A stretch of DNA of 64,000 bases from NCBI GenBank assembly GCA_963977065.1, contig CAXBNF010000006.1:51720-115719 (forward strand). Reading direction: 5' to 3'. The DNA comes from Planktosalinus sp963977065 (GTDB taxonomy: Bacteria; Bacteroidota; Bacteroidia; Flavobacteriales; Flavobacteriaceae). Shown piece by piece: positions 1 through 8,983 of this stretch. The position numbers and the translations under genes are program-made. Positions within the stretch are counted from its first letter, which is position 1, and the number at the start of each line of letters is the position of its first letter. The notes below the pieces were generated by a model. It was given only the letters and a program-made list of their open reading frames with translations, was not told the DNA's origin and did not search any database.

Positions 1-1
1 A

Positions 2-1324
2 CTATTCATCCCAATTACTTCATTGGGTCAAACACATACTTGGACCGGAAACGGAGGGGACACCAACTGGTTCAACAGTTCAAACTGGGATGTAAACTCA
101 GTTCCTGATACTTCAAGCGATGTACTTATTCCCGCGGGTTTTACGGTTGATATAACTACAAGTCCTGCTTTGGTTGATCAAATTACAATAGAATCCCAAG
201 CAATCATTGAAGTAAACAATTCCATTGAAATTACAACCGGAATCAACATATTGAAAGATGCCTTATTTCAATTTAATTTAGGAAGTCTCTCTGGTAACGC
301 GATTATAACAAATCAAGGAACTTTTGAAATAACGGGAGTTCCCAATAAACTTATCAGCCAATTGACCATCAACAATGAAAATTTGTTATTAATCAATGAA
401 TCTGGAAACATAAACCTGAGAAATAATATGATTATAAATAATGCAGAAAGCGCATTGATTCTAGTTGATGGAGCAGGAGGAGCTTTTAGCTCAAATGAAA
501 CAGGGGCCACTTTAAATAATTTTGGAACCCTTAGAAGAATGGATATTGGTCAATTTGGGGTTTTTTATTTACTCCTCACAGTTAACAATTATGGGGTTAT
601 TAAAGTAGAAAAGTCTCAAAATATACTTATTCTTACCTCTCAAAATTCCCTAAACAACTTTGAAACAGGTATATTAACAGGTGAGGGGTCTTTTGATATC
701 ACTTCTCCATTTACAAACAATGGTAGGATTATTCCTGATGGTGATCAAGGAACTGAGTTAGGTTTTATCAACACCTTTAACCTTTCACCTCAATCTATAA
801 TTGAGCTTGATATTTATGGTAATGAACTTGAGGAATATGACAGCATATTTGTGATAGACAATCCGTTTATTGAGGGTGCTATAGAAGTCACTTTGCACTA
901 TGAAGCTGCAATCAATGACGAATTTACAATTATCACTTCAACTCAAGGAATAAGTGGATGTGATTTGCCGCCATCTATTTTTACTGTTTACCAGGGCGTG
1001 CAGTATGAGTTTGAGGTAAACTGTACTTTTGATGAGGTTATTCTCAAAGTAGTTGATAAAATACTGAATGTAGAGGAATTTGACCGTATGAACCTTTCTG
1101 CTTTACCAAACCCAAACTATGGTACATTTGAAATTCAATTTGGCTCTCAGGTTTCTGAAATTAAACTAACAATAACCAACGTTTTAGGACAAACCCTATC
1201 TACACACACCGTTCAAAACACCGATTCTCACCAACTCACAATAGATGGTGCTGCAGGCATTTATTTTATAACTGCTAAAACAGCTGGAGGAAAGATAGAG
1301 ACTTTTAAAGTAATCAAGAAGTAA
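2..1324 (+). CDS. T9SS-sorted secreted protein, 5' end outside window
   Basis: The reading frame is open from the first bases, where it encodes the hydrophobic tail of a signal peptide ending in a SLGQ-like cleavage region, so the true start lies upstream of the window. The mature part (about 430 aa) begins THTWTGNGGDTNW, typical of large Bacteroidetes surface proteins, and is rich in Asn, Thr and Ile repeats suggesting a beta-helix or beta-sandwich fold. The last 75 residues, starting near ALPNPNYGTFEI and ending in KVIKK, match the Por_Secre_tail (type A) sorting domain used for type IX secretion. Function beyond surface export is unknown. It converges with mvaD and overlaps its stop by 11 bp. 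Confidence 0.85.
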   Translation, partial: LFIPITSLGQTHTWTGNGGDTNWFNSSNWDVNSVPDTSSDVLIPAGFTVDITTSPALVDQITIESQAIIEVNNSIEITTGINILKDALFQFNLGSLSGNAIITNQGTFEITGVPNKLISQLTINNENLLLINESGNINLRNNMIINNAESALILVDGAGGAFSSNETGATLNNFGTLRRMDIGQFGVFYLLLTVNNYGVIKVEKSQNILILTSQNSLNNFETGILTGEGSFDITSPFTNNGRIIPDGDQGTELGFINTFNLSPQSIIELDIYGNELEEYDSIFVIDNPFIEGAIEVTLHYEAAINDEFTIITSTQGISGCDLPPSIFTVYQGVQYEFEVNCTFDEVILKVVDKILNVEEFDRMNLSALPNPNYGTFEIQFGSQVSEIKLTITNVLGQTLSTHTVQNTDSHQLTIDGAAGIYFITAKTAGGKIETFKVIKK

Positions 1325-2396
1325 GCTGAAAAGCTCCAGTTCCAGTCTGATCTTTTATAAATTCGTTGTCTTTACAATAAATAGAAAGTTCGCTGACAAT
1401 GAATTTAGAAACCGTCTCTTTTTCACGTTCCGGAAACAACACATGCACATTGGCGCCGGCATCCAGCGTAAAACACAACTTGCTTCCGGTTTCTTTTCGG
1501 TAATTCCATATTCGGTTGATAATCTCCAAGGTGTTAGGTTTCATCAGGATAAAATAAGGCATCGAGGTCATCATCATCGCGTGTAATGAAAGGGCTTCGC
1601 TTTCCACAATTTTGATGAATTCATCTAGGTTTCCATCCTTTAATACAGGAATTAATTTTGCCATATTTGAATTCGCTTGCGCGAAACGTTCTTCAGAAAA
1701 AGGGTGTTTGTGCATTAAGTCATGACCCACAGTACTGGAAACTTGCTTTTCTCCTTTGTCAACCAAAAGAATGGTGTCTTGATATTTATCAAAATTGGGA
1801 TGTACTTCAAATGGATATTTGGTGCCAAACAAATTACTGCTTCCGGGAATGGCTTTATGCTCACCCCAAACAATTAGTGGGCCTTCCACACTTCTGCACG
1901 CACTTCCTGAGCCCAGACGCGCAAGGAAGGAAGCTTTTTGATTAAAATAATCAGAAGTAATCGATGGGTTTAATTGTTGCTCCATCTCCATCAAACAAAG
2001 TGCTAATGCGCTCATCCCACTCGCAGAAGAGGCAATCCCGCTGCTGTGTGGAAAACTGTTGGTCGTTTCAATCCTAAAACTGTAGTCTTTTAAAAAAGAA
2101 ATATAGTTTTCTATGCGTTGAAAGAATTTTAGGATTTTTGGTTCAAAACCTGCTTCTCGTTTGCCATCTAAAAAGACTTCAAATTCAATGTCTCCGGTGG
2201 CTTTTGGCTCATAAAACAAGGTTGTTTTTGTAAAACAACTGGAAAGAGTTAAACTGATAGATGTATTTTTAGGCAATTGCTCACCATATTTTCCCCAATA
2301 TTTTACCAAAGCAATATTACTAGGTGATTGCCAAGTCACTTGGGCTTTTGCAAGTGTGTTTTTATAGGGTTTTGCAAGGAAATCTTTTTCAGTCAT
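1314..2396 (-). CDS. mvaD: diphosphomevalonate decarboxylase
   Basis: ATP-dependent decarboxylation of mevalonate diphosphate to isopentenyl diphosphate, the last step of the mevalonate pathway, in the cytosol. The 360-aa product has the GHMP-kinase fold: SPSNIALVKYWGKYG near residues 24-38, and the ATP-binding loop FPHSSGIASSASG at about 115-127. The frame extends further upstream, but a TATCTTTG promoter box at 2404-2411 sits immediately before the ATG at 2396, so MTEKDFLAK is taken as the start. The gene is alone on its strand here. Many Flavobacteriia use this pathway rather than the MEP pathway. Confidence 0.93.
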   Translation of the reverse strand: MTEKDFLAKPYKNTLAKAQVTWQSPSNIALVKYWGKYGEQLPKNTSISLTLSSCFTKTTLFYEPKATGDIEFEVFLDGKREAGFEPKILKFFQRIENYISFLKDYSFRIETTNSFPHSSGIASSASGMSALALCLMEMEQQLNPSITSDYFNQKASFLARLGSGSACRSVEGPLIVWGEHKAIPGSSNLFGTKYPFEVHPNFDKYQDTILLVDKGEKQVSSTVGHDLMHKHPFSEERFAQANSNMAKLIPVLKDGNLDEFIKIVESEALSLHAMMMTSMPYFILMKPNTLEIINRIWNYRKETGSKLCFTLDAGANVHVLFPEREKETVSKFIVSELSIYCKDNEFIKDQTGTGAFQLTS

Positions 2397-2403
2397 AGTG
2401 GGG

Positions 2404-2411
2404 CAAAGATA
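2404..2411 (-). promoter_or_regulatory. Bacteroidetes -7 box of mvaD
   Basis: Minus-strand TATCTTTG matches TAnnTTTG exactly. Transcription would start about 7 nt downstream, at or next to the mvaD ATG, implying a leaderless or nearly leaderless mRNA. No clear -33 TTG is visible. Confidence 0.5.
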
Positions 2412-2646
2412 CATTTTTCTTGATTTAGATTTTAATGATTTTGAAATGGAAAAGAATTCTTTTACTTGTTTAAGATTAAAAATACCGTACAATTAAATTC
2501 TTCTTTCAATTTATATAATTAAACGCTTTAGAGGCCTATTAAATTTCCACATCCACTATAGGTTTTATCTATTGAAATTCATACTCAATAAGAATACTTT
2601 TTGGTAAATTAGCAGAATAAAGAGTAAAAATTTTAAATCAATAAAA

Positions 2647-4905
2647 ATGGACAACAAAAACAACCCAAACAATTCTGATAGTAGTAAAGTCTGGGACATC
2701 AATGAATCTAGCAAGGGAACAGGAAAATGCCCGGTGATGCACGGCTCAAATACTAAGCTTGGAGCAGGAGGTGCTATGAACAAAGACTGGTGGCCCAATC
2801 AGCTCAACCTTAATATTCTACATCAACACGCGCCAAAATCAAATCCGCTGGGTGAAGATTTTGACTATGCAAAAGAGTTCAGCAAACTCAATTTAGCAGA
2901 TGTTAAAAAAGATTTGGAAGAAGTATTAACAACTTCACTAGACTGGTGGCCTGCAGATTATGGACACTATGGCCCGTTTATGATAAGAATGGCCTGGCAC
3001 AGTGCCGGTACATACCGAACAGGCGATGGGCGTGGTGGAGCAGGAACAGGAAACCAGCGTTTTGCACCTGTGAACAGCTGGCCTGATAATGGAAATTTAG
3101 ACAAAGCACGCAGATTGCTTTGGCCCGTTAAACAAAAATATGGCAATAAACTTTCCTGGGCAGATTTATTTATTTTGGCCGGAAATGTTTCATTAGAATC
3201 AATGGGTTTTAAAACCTTTGGTTTTTCCGGTGGAAGAGAAGATATTTTTCAGCCTGAAGAAGATATTTATTGGGGAGCAGAGGATACCTGGTTAGGAAAC
3301 AAACGCTATTCTGGCGAACGCAATCTTGAAAATCCTTTGGCGGCTGTTCAAATGGGATTGATTTATGTAAATCCTGAAGGTCCAGACGGGAATCCCGATC
3401 CCTTAGCTTCTGCGAAAGACATTCGTGAAACATTCAAAAGAATGGCCATGAATGATTATGAAACGGTAGCATTGACAGCAGGAGGTCATACTTTTGGTAA
3501 AACTCACGGAGCCGGAGATGCAGCACTTGTGGGAGCAGAGCCCGAAGCCGCCGGCTTGGAAGAAATGGGCTTTGGCTGGAAGAGCAGTTTCAAAAGTGGA
3601 AAAGGAAGAGACACTATCACTAGTGGACTGGAAGGAGCATGGACACCCACACCCACCAAATGGGATATGAGTTATTTTGATGTATTGTTTGGTTATGAAT
3701 GGGAACTTACAAAAAGTCCTGCGGGGGCTCAACAATGGGCAGCTGTCGGTCTAGCCGAAAAAGACCACGCTCCTGATGCTGAAATTCCTTCTCAACGAGT
3801 GGGTATTATGATGAGTACGGCAGATATGGCCATGAAAATGGACCCTGAATACCGTAAAATCTCAGAGCACTTTCACAAAAACCCCGATGAATTTGCCGAT
3901 GCGTTTGCACGTGCCTGGTTCAAATTAACACACAGAGATATGGGGCCAAAATCACGCTATCTGGGCTCTGAAGTCCCTGCTGAAGATTTAATCTGGCAAG
4001 ACCCCATTCCAGAAGTGAATCACGAACTAATCAATAAGAATGATATTGCTAATTTAAAATCAACGATACTTGCATCCGGTTTATCAGTTTCAGAATTGGT
4101 TTATACAGCCTGGTCTTCTGCTTCTACATTTAGAGGTTCAGACAAGAAAGGTGGAGCAAACGGAGCGCGCATTCGTCTAACACCTCAAAAGGATTGGGAA
4201 GTAAATCAACCTCAGCAACTGGCAAAAGTTCTTCAAACTCTTGAAGGTATTCAAAATGACTTTAATGGAGCGCAATCTTCCGGTAAAAAAGTATCTCTTG
4301 CAGACCTAATTGTATTAGGTGGCTGCGCTGCCGTTGAAAAAGCTGCGAAAGATGGAGGATATGATGTGACTGTGCCTTTTACGCCAGGTCGCACCGATGC
4401 AACGGCTGAGCAAACTGATGCCGAATCTTTTGACTGGTTAAAACCCGAAGCTGATGGTTTCCGCAATTACCGACGCACGGCATTCACCGTTTCTGATGAA
4501 GAAATGTTGATAGACAAAGCACAACTTTTAGAGCTCAGTGCTCCGGAAATGACTGTGCTTGTAGGTGGATTACGTGTTTTAGATGCCAATTATAAAAATT
4601 CAAAGCACGGTGTGTTTACGAACAAACCCGGTGTATTGAGTAATGACTTTTTTGTAAATCTGGTTGATATGAGTGTTGCCTGGGCACCCTCTCGCACTGA
4701 AGGGGATGTTTTTGAGGCCCACGACCGTAAAACCGGAGCCGTTAAGAGAACCGGTACACGTGTTGATTTGGTTTTTGGTTCAAATTCACAATTAAGAGCA
4801 ATTTCTGAAGTGTATGCTCAAGAAGATGCGAAAGGGAAGTTTGTAAATGACTTTATAAAAGCCTGGGACAAAGTGATGAACCTGGATCGTTTTGATTTGG
4901 TTTAA
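2647..4905 (+). CDS. katG: catalase-peroxidase KatG
   Basis: Bifunctional haem enzyme that removes hydrogen peroxide. The 752-aa length is normal for the family, with the usual duplicated peroxidase domains. Distal site residues Arg114, Trp117 and His118 lie in FMIRMAWHSAG. The proximal haem ligand is His281 in TAGGHTFGKTHG. Tyr240 (GLIYVNPEGP) and Met266 (RMAMNDYE) with Trp117 would form the Met-Tyr-Trp adduct needed for catalase activity. All key residues are present, so it should be active. It is a single gene with its own terminator downstream. No signal peptide is seen, so it is cytosolic. Confidence 0.97.
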   Translation: MDNKNNPNNSDSSKVWDINESSKGTGKCPVMHGSNTKLGAGGAMNKDWWPNQLNLNILHQHAPKSNPLGEDFDYAKEFSKLNLADVKKDLEEVLTTSLDWWPADYGHYGPFMIRMAWHSAGTYRTGDGRGGAGTGNQRFAPVNSWPDNGNLDKARRLLWPVKQKYGNKLSWADLFILAGNVSLESMGFKTFGFSGGREDIFQPEEDIYWGAEDTWLGNKRYSGERNLENPLAAVQMGLIYVNPEGPDGNPDPLASAKDIRETFKRMAMNDYETVALTAGGHTFGKTHGAGDAALVGAEPEAAGLEEMGFGWKSSFKSGKGRDTITSGLEGAWTPTPTKWDMSYFDVLFGYEWELTKSPAGAQQWAAVGLAEKDHAPDAEIPSQRVGIMMSTADMAMKMDPEYRKISEHFHKNPDEFADAFARAWFKLTHRDMGPKSRYLGSEVPAEDLIWQDPIPEVNHELINKNDIANLKSTILASGLSVSELVYTAWSSASTFRGSDKKGGANGARIRLTPQKDWEVNQPQQLAKVLQTLEGIQNDFNGAQSSGKKVSLADLIVLGGCAAVEKAAKDGGYDVTVPFTPGRTDATAEQTDAESFDWLKPEADGFRNYRRTAFTVSDEEMLIDKAQLLELSAPEMTVLVGGLRVLDANYKNSKHGVFTNKPGVLSNDFFVNLVDMSVAWAPSRTEGDVFEAHDRKTGAVKRTGTRVDLVFGSNSQLRAISEVYAQEDAKGKFVNDFIKAWDKVMNLDRFDLV

Positions 4906-4933
4906 TTCAATTTCAAAACTGAAATTATGTAAA

Positions 4934-4963
4934 AGGCGATTCAAAATTGAATCGCCTTTTTTT
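4934..4963 (+). terminator. intrinsic terminator after katG
   Basis: An 11-bp perfect stem (AGGCGATTCAA / TTGAATCGCCT) is followed by seven T residues. It lies 28 bp after the katG stop. As a symmetric hairpin flanked by A and T runs it may also stop the converging acr3 operon. Confidence 0.85.
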
Positions 4964-4985
4964 GTAATTTAATTAAATGGCCTCC

Positions 4986-6014
4986 TTAGTATTTCTTTCT
5001 GTTTGCATAATTTACCAAACTTAACATAACGGGCACCTCTACCAAAACACCCACCACACACACCAATGCTGCCGGGCTTTGAAGACCAAACAAGCCAATG
5101 GCTACAGCTACTGAAAGTTCAAAAAAGTTACTGGCGCCTATCAATGCTGCAGGAGCACATACTGGATGTGTTAGCTTTAGTTTCTTTCCGGCAAACCAGG
5201 TAGCAAAAAAAACAAAATAGGTTTGAATTATTAAAGGTATCGCAATGAATAAAATAACCAGCGGATTGTTAAGAATGTTTTCGCCCTGGAAGGCAAATAA
5301 TAAAATTAAGGTAAGTAATAAGGCAATGATGCTTACGGGTTTAAATTTTGGCAAAAATTGCGTTTTAAACCAGTCTTCACCGTGTTTTTTAATGAGATAT
5401 TTACTTGTTATAGCCCCGGCAATAAGAGGAATGACTACATAAATCAATATACTTAAAACGAGTGTTTCATAAGGAACTACAACATCTGTTATACCAAGTA
5501 ATAACCCAACAATGGGAACAAATGCAACTAAAATGATTAAATCGTTTATGGAAACCTGCATTAGTGTATAATTTGGGTCACCATCTGTTAAATAAGACCA
5601 CACAAAGACCATTGCTGTGCAAGGTGCTGCACCCAAGATGATGGCTCCGGCAATATATTCCCCTGCTAAAGACGGGTCTATAAATGCTGCAAATATTTTT
5701 GTAAAAAATATCCAGGCAAAAAAGGCCATAGTAAAGGGTTTGATAAGCCAGTTCATAATAAGCGTTAAAAAAATACCCTTAGGCTTTTTTCCCACTTCCT
5801 TAATACTGCTAAAGTCTATTTGAAGCATCATAGGATAAATCATCATCCATATAAGAATGGCTATGGGAATGTTTACTTGATACACTTCCCAGGTGCTCAT
5901 GATTAACATAGCATCACCGGCAATGTATCCAATACCAATACCGCCGGCGATACATAATGCAACCCAAAGACTCAGGTATTTTTCAAAAAATGCAATTTCT
6001 TTTTTAGCAGCCAT
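4986..6014 (-). CDS. acr3: ACR3-family arsenite efflux permease
   Basis: Inner-membrane carrier that exports arsenite (and possibly antimonite). The 342-aa protein has about ten hydrophobic segments and the conserved Acr3 cysteine, Cys132, in GAAPCTAMVFVWSYLTDGDP, plus a late glutamate in VLVEVPVMLSL; both positions are essential in characterised Acr3 carriers. It is the last gene of the ars operon and starts 3 bp after the phosphatase-like arsenate reductase, so the product of the reductase is the likely substrate of the pump. Confidence 0.94.
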   Translation of the reverse strand: MAAKKEIAFFEKYLSLWVALCIAGGIGIGYIAGDAMLIMSTWEVYQVNIPIAILIWMMIYPMMLQIDFSSIKEVGKKPKGIFLTLIMNWLIKPFTMAFFAWIFFTKIFAAFIDPSLAGEYIAGAIILGAAPCTAMVFVWSYLTDGDPNYTLMQVSINDLIILVAFVPIVGLLLGITDVVVPYETLVLSILIYVVIPLIAGAITSKYLIKKHGEDWFKTQFLPKFKPVSIIALLLTLILLFAFQGENILNNPLVILFIAIPLIIQTYFVFFATWFAGKKLKLTHPVCAPAALIGASNFFELSVAVAIGLFGLQSPAALVCVVGVLVEVPVMLSLVNYANRKKY

Positions 6015-6017
6015 CTG

Positions 6018-6647
6018 TTATTGTTTAATTAAGGAAAATACATATTTCATTTCAGTAGCTATCTGTCTACTTCGCTCCAAATATTTCTCTGCTTGCAGTG
6101 GGCTGTTGTCAAAAGCTTTTGGGTCTTCATAGGTGATTGGTATGCGCTTTTCAGCTCCGGGAATAAATGGACAGGCCTCATTGGCCGAATCGCAGGTCAT
6201 AACGGCAGCAAACTCCGATTTCGGATTAAAGGCGTCGTCAAAGGTTTTAGAAAATCCAATGACAGCAGGTGCATTCTCAGCAAACTTAATGCTATACACC
6301 GGATTGTTACTTTGAGAAAGCTTGGAAATTTCAAAACCTTGCTGCGTTAATGTTTCTGCAACAACAGTAAATAACGCTGTGGCTTCAGTCCCACCAGAAT
6401 AGCACATAACTCGATTAATCCCAAAGTGAAATGCCATCACCTGGGCCCATACTTGTGACAAGTGGCTTCTGCGCGAATTGTGTGTGCAGATAAAATTAAG
6501 ATTGATTTCCTGTTGTTGATTTACCTTTAATTGGAGATACTCAATCAAGGGTTGAAGGGTTGTTTTTCGATCTTCAGATATAGAATTTATATCTAAGTCG
6601 CTTATGTGTTTTCCTAGATTTTGAAATAAGGTGCCGCTACTTTTCAT
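6018..6647 (-). CDS. arsC: LMW-phosphatase-fold arsenate reductase
   Basis: Likely reduces arsenate to arsenite for export by the adjacent Acr3. The 209-aa protein carries the low-molecular-weight tyrosine phosphatase loop CTHNSRRS at residues 54-61 (Cys-X5-Arg-Ser). Further cysteines occur in VMTCDSANEACP (152 and 159), which could act as resolving cysteines as in thioredoxin-coupled ArsC, although spacing differs from the Staphylococcus enzyme. It has an N-terminal extension of about 50 residues before the catalytic domain. A protein-tyrosine phosphatase is the alternative; the operon context favours arsenate reduction. Confidence 0.82.
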   Translation of the reverse strand: MKSSGTLFQNLGKHISDLDINSISEDRKTTLQPLIEYLQLKVNQQQEINLNFICTHNSRRSHLSQVWAQVMAFHFGINRVMCYSGGTEATALFTVVAETLTQQGFEISKLSQSNNPVYSIKFAENAPAVIGFSKTFDDAFNPKSEFAAVMTCDSANEACPFIPGAEKRIPITYEDPKAFDNSPLQAEKYLERSRQIATEMKYVFSLIKQ

Positions 6648-6668
6648 TTTAAATGGGATGTATAAAAA

Positions 6669-7139
6669 CTAACAGCAGTTGCTTTCCGGAGCACAACAAG
6701 GCTGCTTGTTTAAATCAGACAGTTTCACTTTCAGTTTTTCATGGGGAATGCCGCAGTTGTCTTTGGCTAAACAATCTGTCATTTTTGTGGTTAAAAGGAA
6801 GTGTTTTCCGTCAAAATCAAGTCCGTATTTTCCAATGGTTGCTCCCTGGTATTCCACTTCAATTTCTAAATCATCTGCAATACCAAGTTTGGACTGAGAA
6901 AGTTCAATGATGTGAATTAATTTTTCAGGATGTAAACGATGGTCATAGTCATTGGCTTCCCAAAGCTGGAAATTGACTACTTCTTCATTTCTTACGGTTC
7001 CTCCACAGTCTATGAAATGTTTTGTGATTTTACCCACTTCGGTTACATGAAAATGACCGGGCACGAGCTTGCCATCGGGTAATTGGAAAGCGATGGTGTT
7101 TAATTCACTTAGTTTGGATTTAATTTCTGAAAGCTTCAT
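6669..7139 (-). CDS. DUF6428-like protein of ars operon, Cys-rich tail
   Basis: A 156-aa cytosolic protein of a family (DUF6428-like, from memory) commonly found next to arsR in Bacteroidetes; no biochemical role is established. The central part contains HFHVTEVGKITKHFIDCGG and LWEANDYDHRLHPEKL, both rich in His, Cys and acidic residues. The C-terminus ends QPCCAPESNCC, a run of vicinal cysteines well suited to bind trivalent arsenic. It lies between arsR and arsC with short spacing. A metallochaperone or arsenite-sequestering role is inference. Confidence 0.75.
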   Translation of the reverse strand: MKLSEIKSKLSELNTIAFQLPDGKLVPGHFHVTEVGKITKHFIDCGGTVRNEEVVNFQLWEANDYDHRLHPEKLIHIIELSQSKLGIADDLEIEVEYQGATIGKYGLDFDGKHFLLTTKMTDCLAKDNCGIPHEKLKVKLSDLNKQPCCAPESNCC

Positions 7140-7180
7140 CTTTATTATTTTTAAAATAGTTGATTTTAATTAAGGATAGT

Positions 7181-7513
7181 TTAGCAGCATATTTTATCGG
7201 AGTTCAAATCTTGATTTAAGAATTCGCCTAAAAAACGCTTCATTTTATTCCAATTTTCGGTATCGATACAATAACAAACACTGGTTCCTTCAATAGTGCC
7301 TTTTATAAGACCACTATTTTTTAATTCTTTTAAATGCTGTGAAATGGTGGGTTGTGCCAAACCAATTTCAGTTACCAAGTGCCCGCAGATACAATCTTTT
7401 GTTTTGAAAAGTTGCTCTAGAATGGCAATACGAGCCGGATGCGCAAGTACCTTTGCATAGCTTGCCAACTCATTTTGTGTTTTAGTGAATAAATCGGTTT
7501 TTGTGACGCCCAT
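7181..7513 (-). CDS. arsR: ArsR/SmtB-family metalloregulator
   Basis: Winged-helix repressor expected to leave DNA on binding As(III). The 110-aa protein has the CXC-type site CICGHL in the metal-binding helix, the recognition helix region QPTISQHLKELKNSGLI, and ends in KICC, giving two more possible thiol ligands. ATG at 7513 (MGVTKTDLF) is chosen; the upstream extension would start with TTG inside a palindrome that is a better operator. It is first in the ars operon and likely autoregulates it. Confidence 0.92.
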   Translation of the reverse strand: MGVTKTDLFTKTQNELASYAKVLAHPARIAILEQLFKTKDCICGHLVTEIGLAQPTISQHLKELKNSGLIKGTIEGTSVCYCIDTENWNKMKRFLGEFLNQDLNSDKICC

Positions 7514-7528
7514 ATTGATATGATTATT

Positions 7529-7540
7529 ATATTGCAATAT
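7529..7540. promoter_or_regulatory. candidate ArsR operator palindrome
   Basis: The perfect 12-bp palindrome ATATTGCAATAT lies 15 bp upstream of the chosen arsR start. ArsR-family operators are usually AT-rich inverted repeats in this position. A near-consensus -7 box TATATTTA on the minus strand (7546-7553) lies just upstream, so a bound repressor would block transcription. Confidence 0.4.
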
Positions 7541-7591
7541 TACGATAAATATATAATAAATAGAGACTATTTTTATAAAAAGTGACTAAAC

Positions 7592-8506
7592 TTAATCGTG
7601 TGCCGAATGTTCCATTATTTTAAAAATATGCATAAGGTAGGGGAACAATGCATCCATACTTTCGGCGGCACCTCGTGTTGAACCGGGAAGTGCCAAAATA
7701 AGTGATTGTCCTTTGAGTCCGCCCAGACTTCTTGACAACATGGCATAAGGCATATGTTCCTGACCATAAGCTCGCGCCACCTCACCAATACCTGGAATTT
7801 CCCGGTCTAATAGGGGTTTGATGGCTTCAGGAGTGACATCGCGGGGTGATAATCCGGTGCCTCCGGTAAGTATGATGAGGTCTGTTTTTTGATCGTAATG
7901 ATTTAGGACTTTGCTTTGAATATCTTCTACCTCATCAGGAATAATGGCATAGTCTTCTATACTAACACCACCAATATCTTCCAGCTTTTTGATGATGGCC
8001 TTGCCGGCAAAATCTTGCTTTTTTCCTGCAGAAATACTATCTGAACACACAATCACTGCGGCTTTGATGGTTCTGCTCAGTTTATCTTTGTATTGCGATT
8101 TGCCCCCTTTTTTCTTGATGAGTTTGATGTCTTTTATTTCTATTTCTTTATCGATGGGTTTGAGCATATCGTAAAGGGTAAGTGCTACAATAGAGGCACC
8201 GTGCATGGCTTCGACTTCAACACCGGTGCGGTAAATGGTTTGCACTTCGGTTTCGATGATGATTTCCAAGCCTTCAATGCGATGCCTTATCGCTGCAAAT
8301 TCTACCGGTAAGGGATGGCAATCGGGAATTAGTTCGCTGGTTTTTTTGATTCCAAAAAGTCCGGCAACACGACTTGCTTCCAGCACATCGCCTTTAGGCA
8401 CCGTTTTGTTATTGATGGCATCGATGGTTTCCTGTTTGCTCACTTTTACAGTCGCTTGTGCAATTGCAGTGCGGTGTGATTTGATTTTGAATGTGATATC
8501 GACCAT
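7592..8506 (-). CDS. moaCB: MoaC-MoaB fusion, molybdenum cofactor biosynthesis
   Basis: Two Moco enzymes in one 304-aa chain. Residues 1-150 are MoaC, which with MoaA converts GTP to cyclic pyranopterin monophosphate; the motifs DCHPLPVE and GVEVEAMHGASIVAL are intact. Residues 153-304 are a MoaB/MogA-type adenylyltransferase domain with ILTGGTGLSPRDVTPEA and ALPGSTRGAAES. The fusion links an early and a late step and is known in Bacteroidetes. It is the last gene of the Moco operon, 55 bp before arsR on the same strand. Confidence 0.95.
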   Translation of the reverse strand: MVDITFKIKSHRTAIAQATVKVSKQETIDAINNKTVPKGDVLEASRVAGLFGIKKTSELIPDCHPLPVEFAAIRHRIEGLEIIIETEVQTIYRTGVEVEAMHGASIVALTLYDMLKPIDKEIEIKDIKLIKKKGGKSQYKDKLSRTIKAAVIVCSDSISAGKKQDFAGKAIIKKLEDIGGVSIEDYAIIPDEVEDIQSKVLNHYDQKTDLIILTGGTGLSPRDVTPEAIKPLLDREIPGIGEVARAYGQEHMPYAMLSRSLGGLKGQSLILALPGSTRGAAESMDALFPYLMHIFKIMEHSAHD

Positions 8507-8536
8507 TGGGATTGAATATTGATGATTGAATATTGT

Positions 8537-8983
8537 CTATTGAGTATTAATCTTCCAATTATGACTTTCGTCTTCAAAAACTTCCTTGCCCCAAACGGGT
8601 GCTTCTGCTTTGATGCGCTCTACGAGATATTCGCAAGCGGCCATAGCGTCTTTGCGGTGCTTGGATGAGGTGAAGACAAACAAACAAATTTCTCCTGTGG
8701 CAACTTTGCCCAAACTGTGATAGATATGCATACAGTTTAGTGGATATTTTTCAAAGGCAGTTTCGCGTATTTCGTGAAACTTATCATTTGCCATTTCTTC
8801 ATAGGCTGAGTAGTCAATGGCTGCAACGGTTTTGTGATTGATCACATCGTTACGAACTTGTCCCAGAAAAATACTGTGGGCACCAATATTTTTTTTACTG
8901 CTGTGCTTGGCAATGGATTCCCCGATAAATTCCGGCGGAATGGCGCTTTCCATAAATACTTTTTTAGGTTTGTGATTATTCAT
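8537..8983 (-). CDS. moaE: molybdopterin synthase catalytic subunit
   Basis: MoaE binds cyclic pyranopterin monophosphate and accepts sulfur from thiocarboxylated MoaD to make molybdopterin. The 148-aa protein shows the family signatures HSIFLGQVRND, IDYSAYEEMA, IYHSLGKVATGEICLFV and APVWGKEVFED, with the conserved active-site lysine in GKE. Its start overlaps the end of moeB by 8 bp, indicating tight translational coupling. Confidence 0.95.
   Translation of the reverse strand: MNNHKPKKVFMESAIPPEFIGESIAKHSSKKNIGAHSIFLGQVRNDVINHKTVAAIDYSAYEEMANDKFHEIRETAFEKYPLNCMHIYHSLGKVATGEICLFVFTSSKHRKDAMAACEYLVERIKAEAPVWGKEVFEDESHNWKINTQ

Noticed and set aside
313..510. Minus-strand ORF inside the T9SS protein gene
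   Set aside because: No recognised motif and fully inside a long, well-supported gene; a frame shadow. The same applies to similar antisense frames in katG, carB, acs and rmuC.
7535..7537. TTG start for arsR giving 118 aa
   Set aside because: It falls in the operator-like palindrome; the ATG at 7513 fits the ArsR family better.
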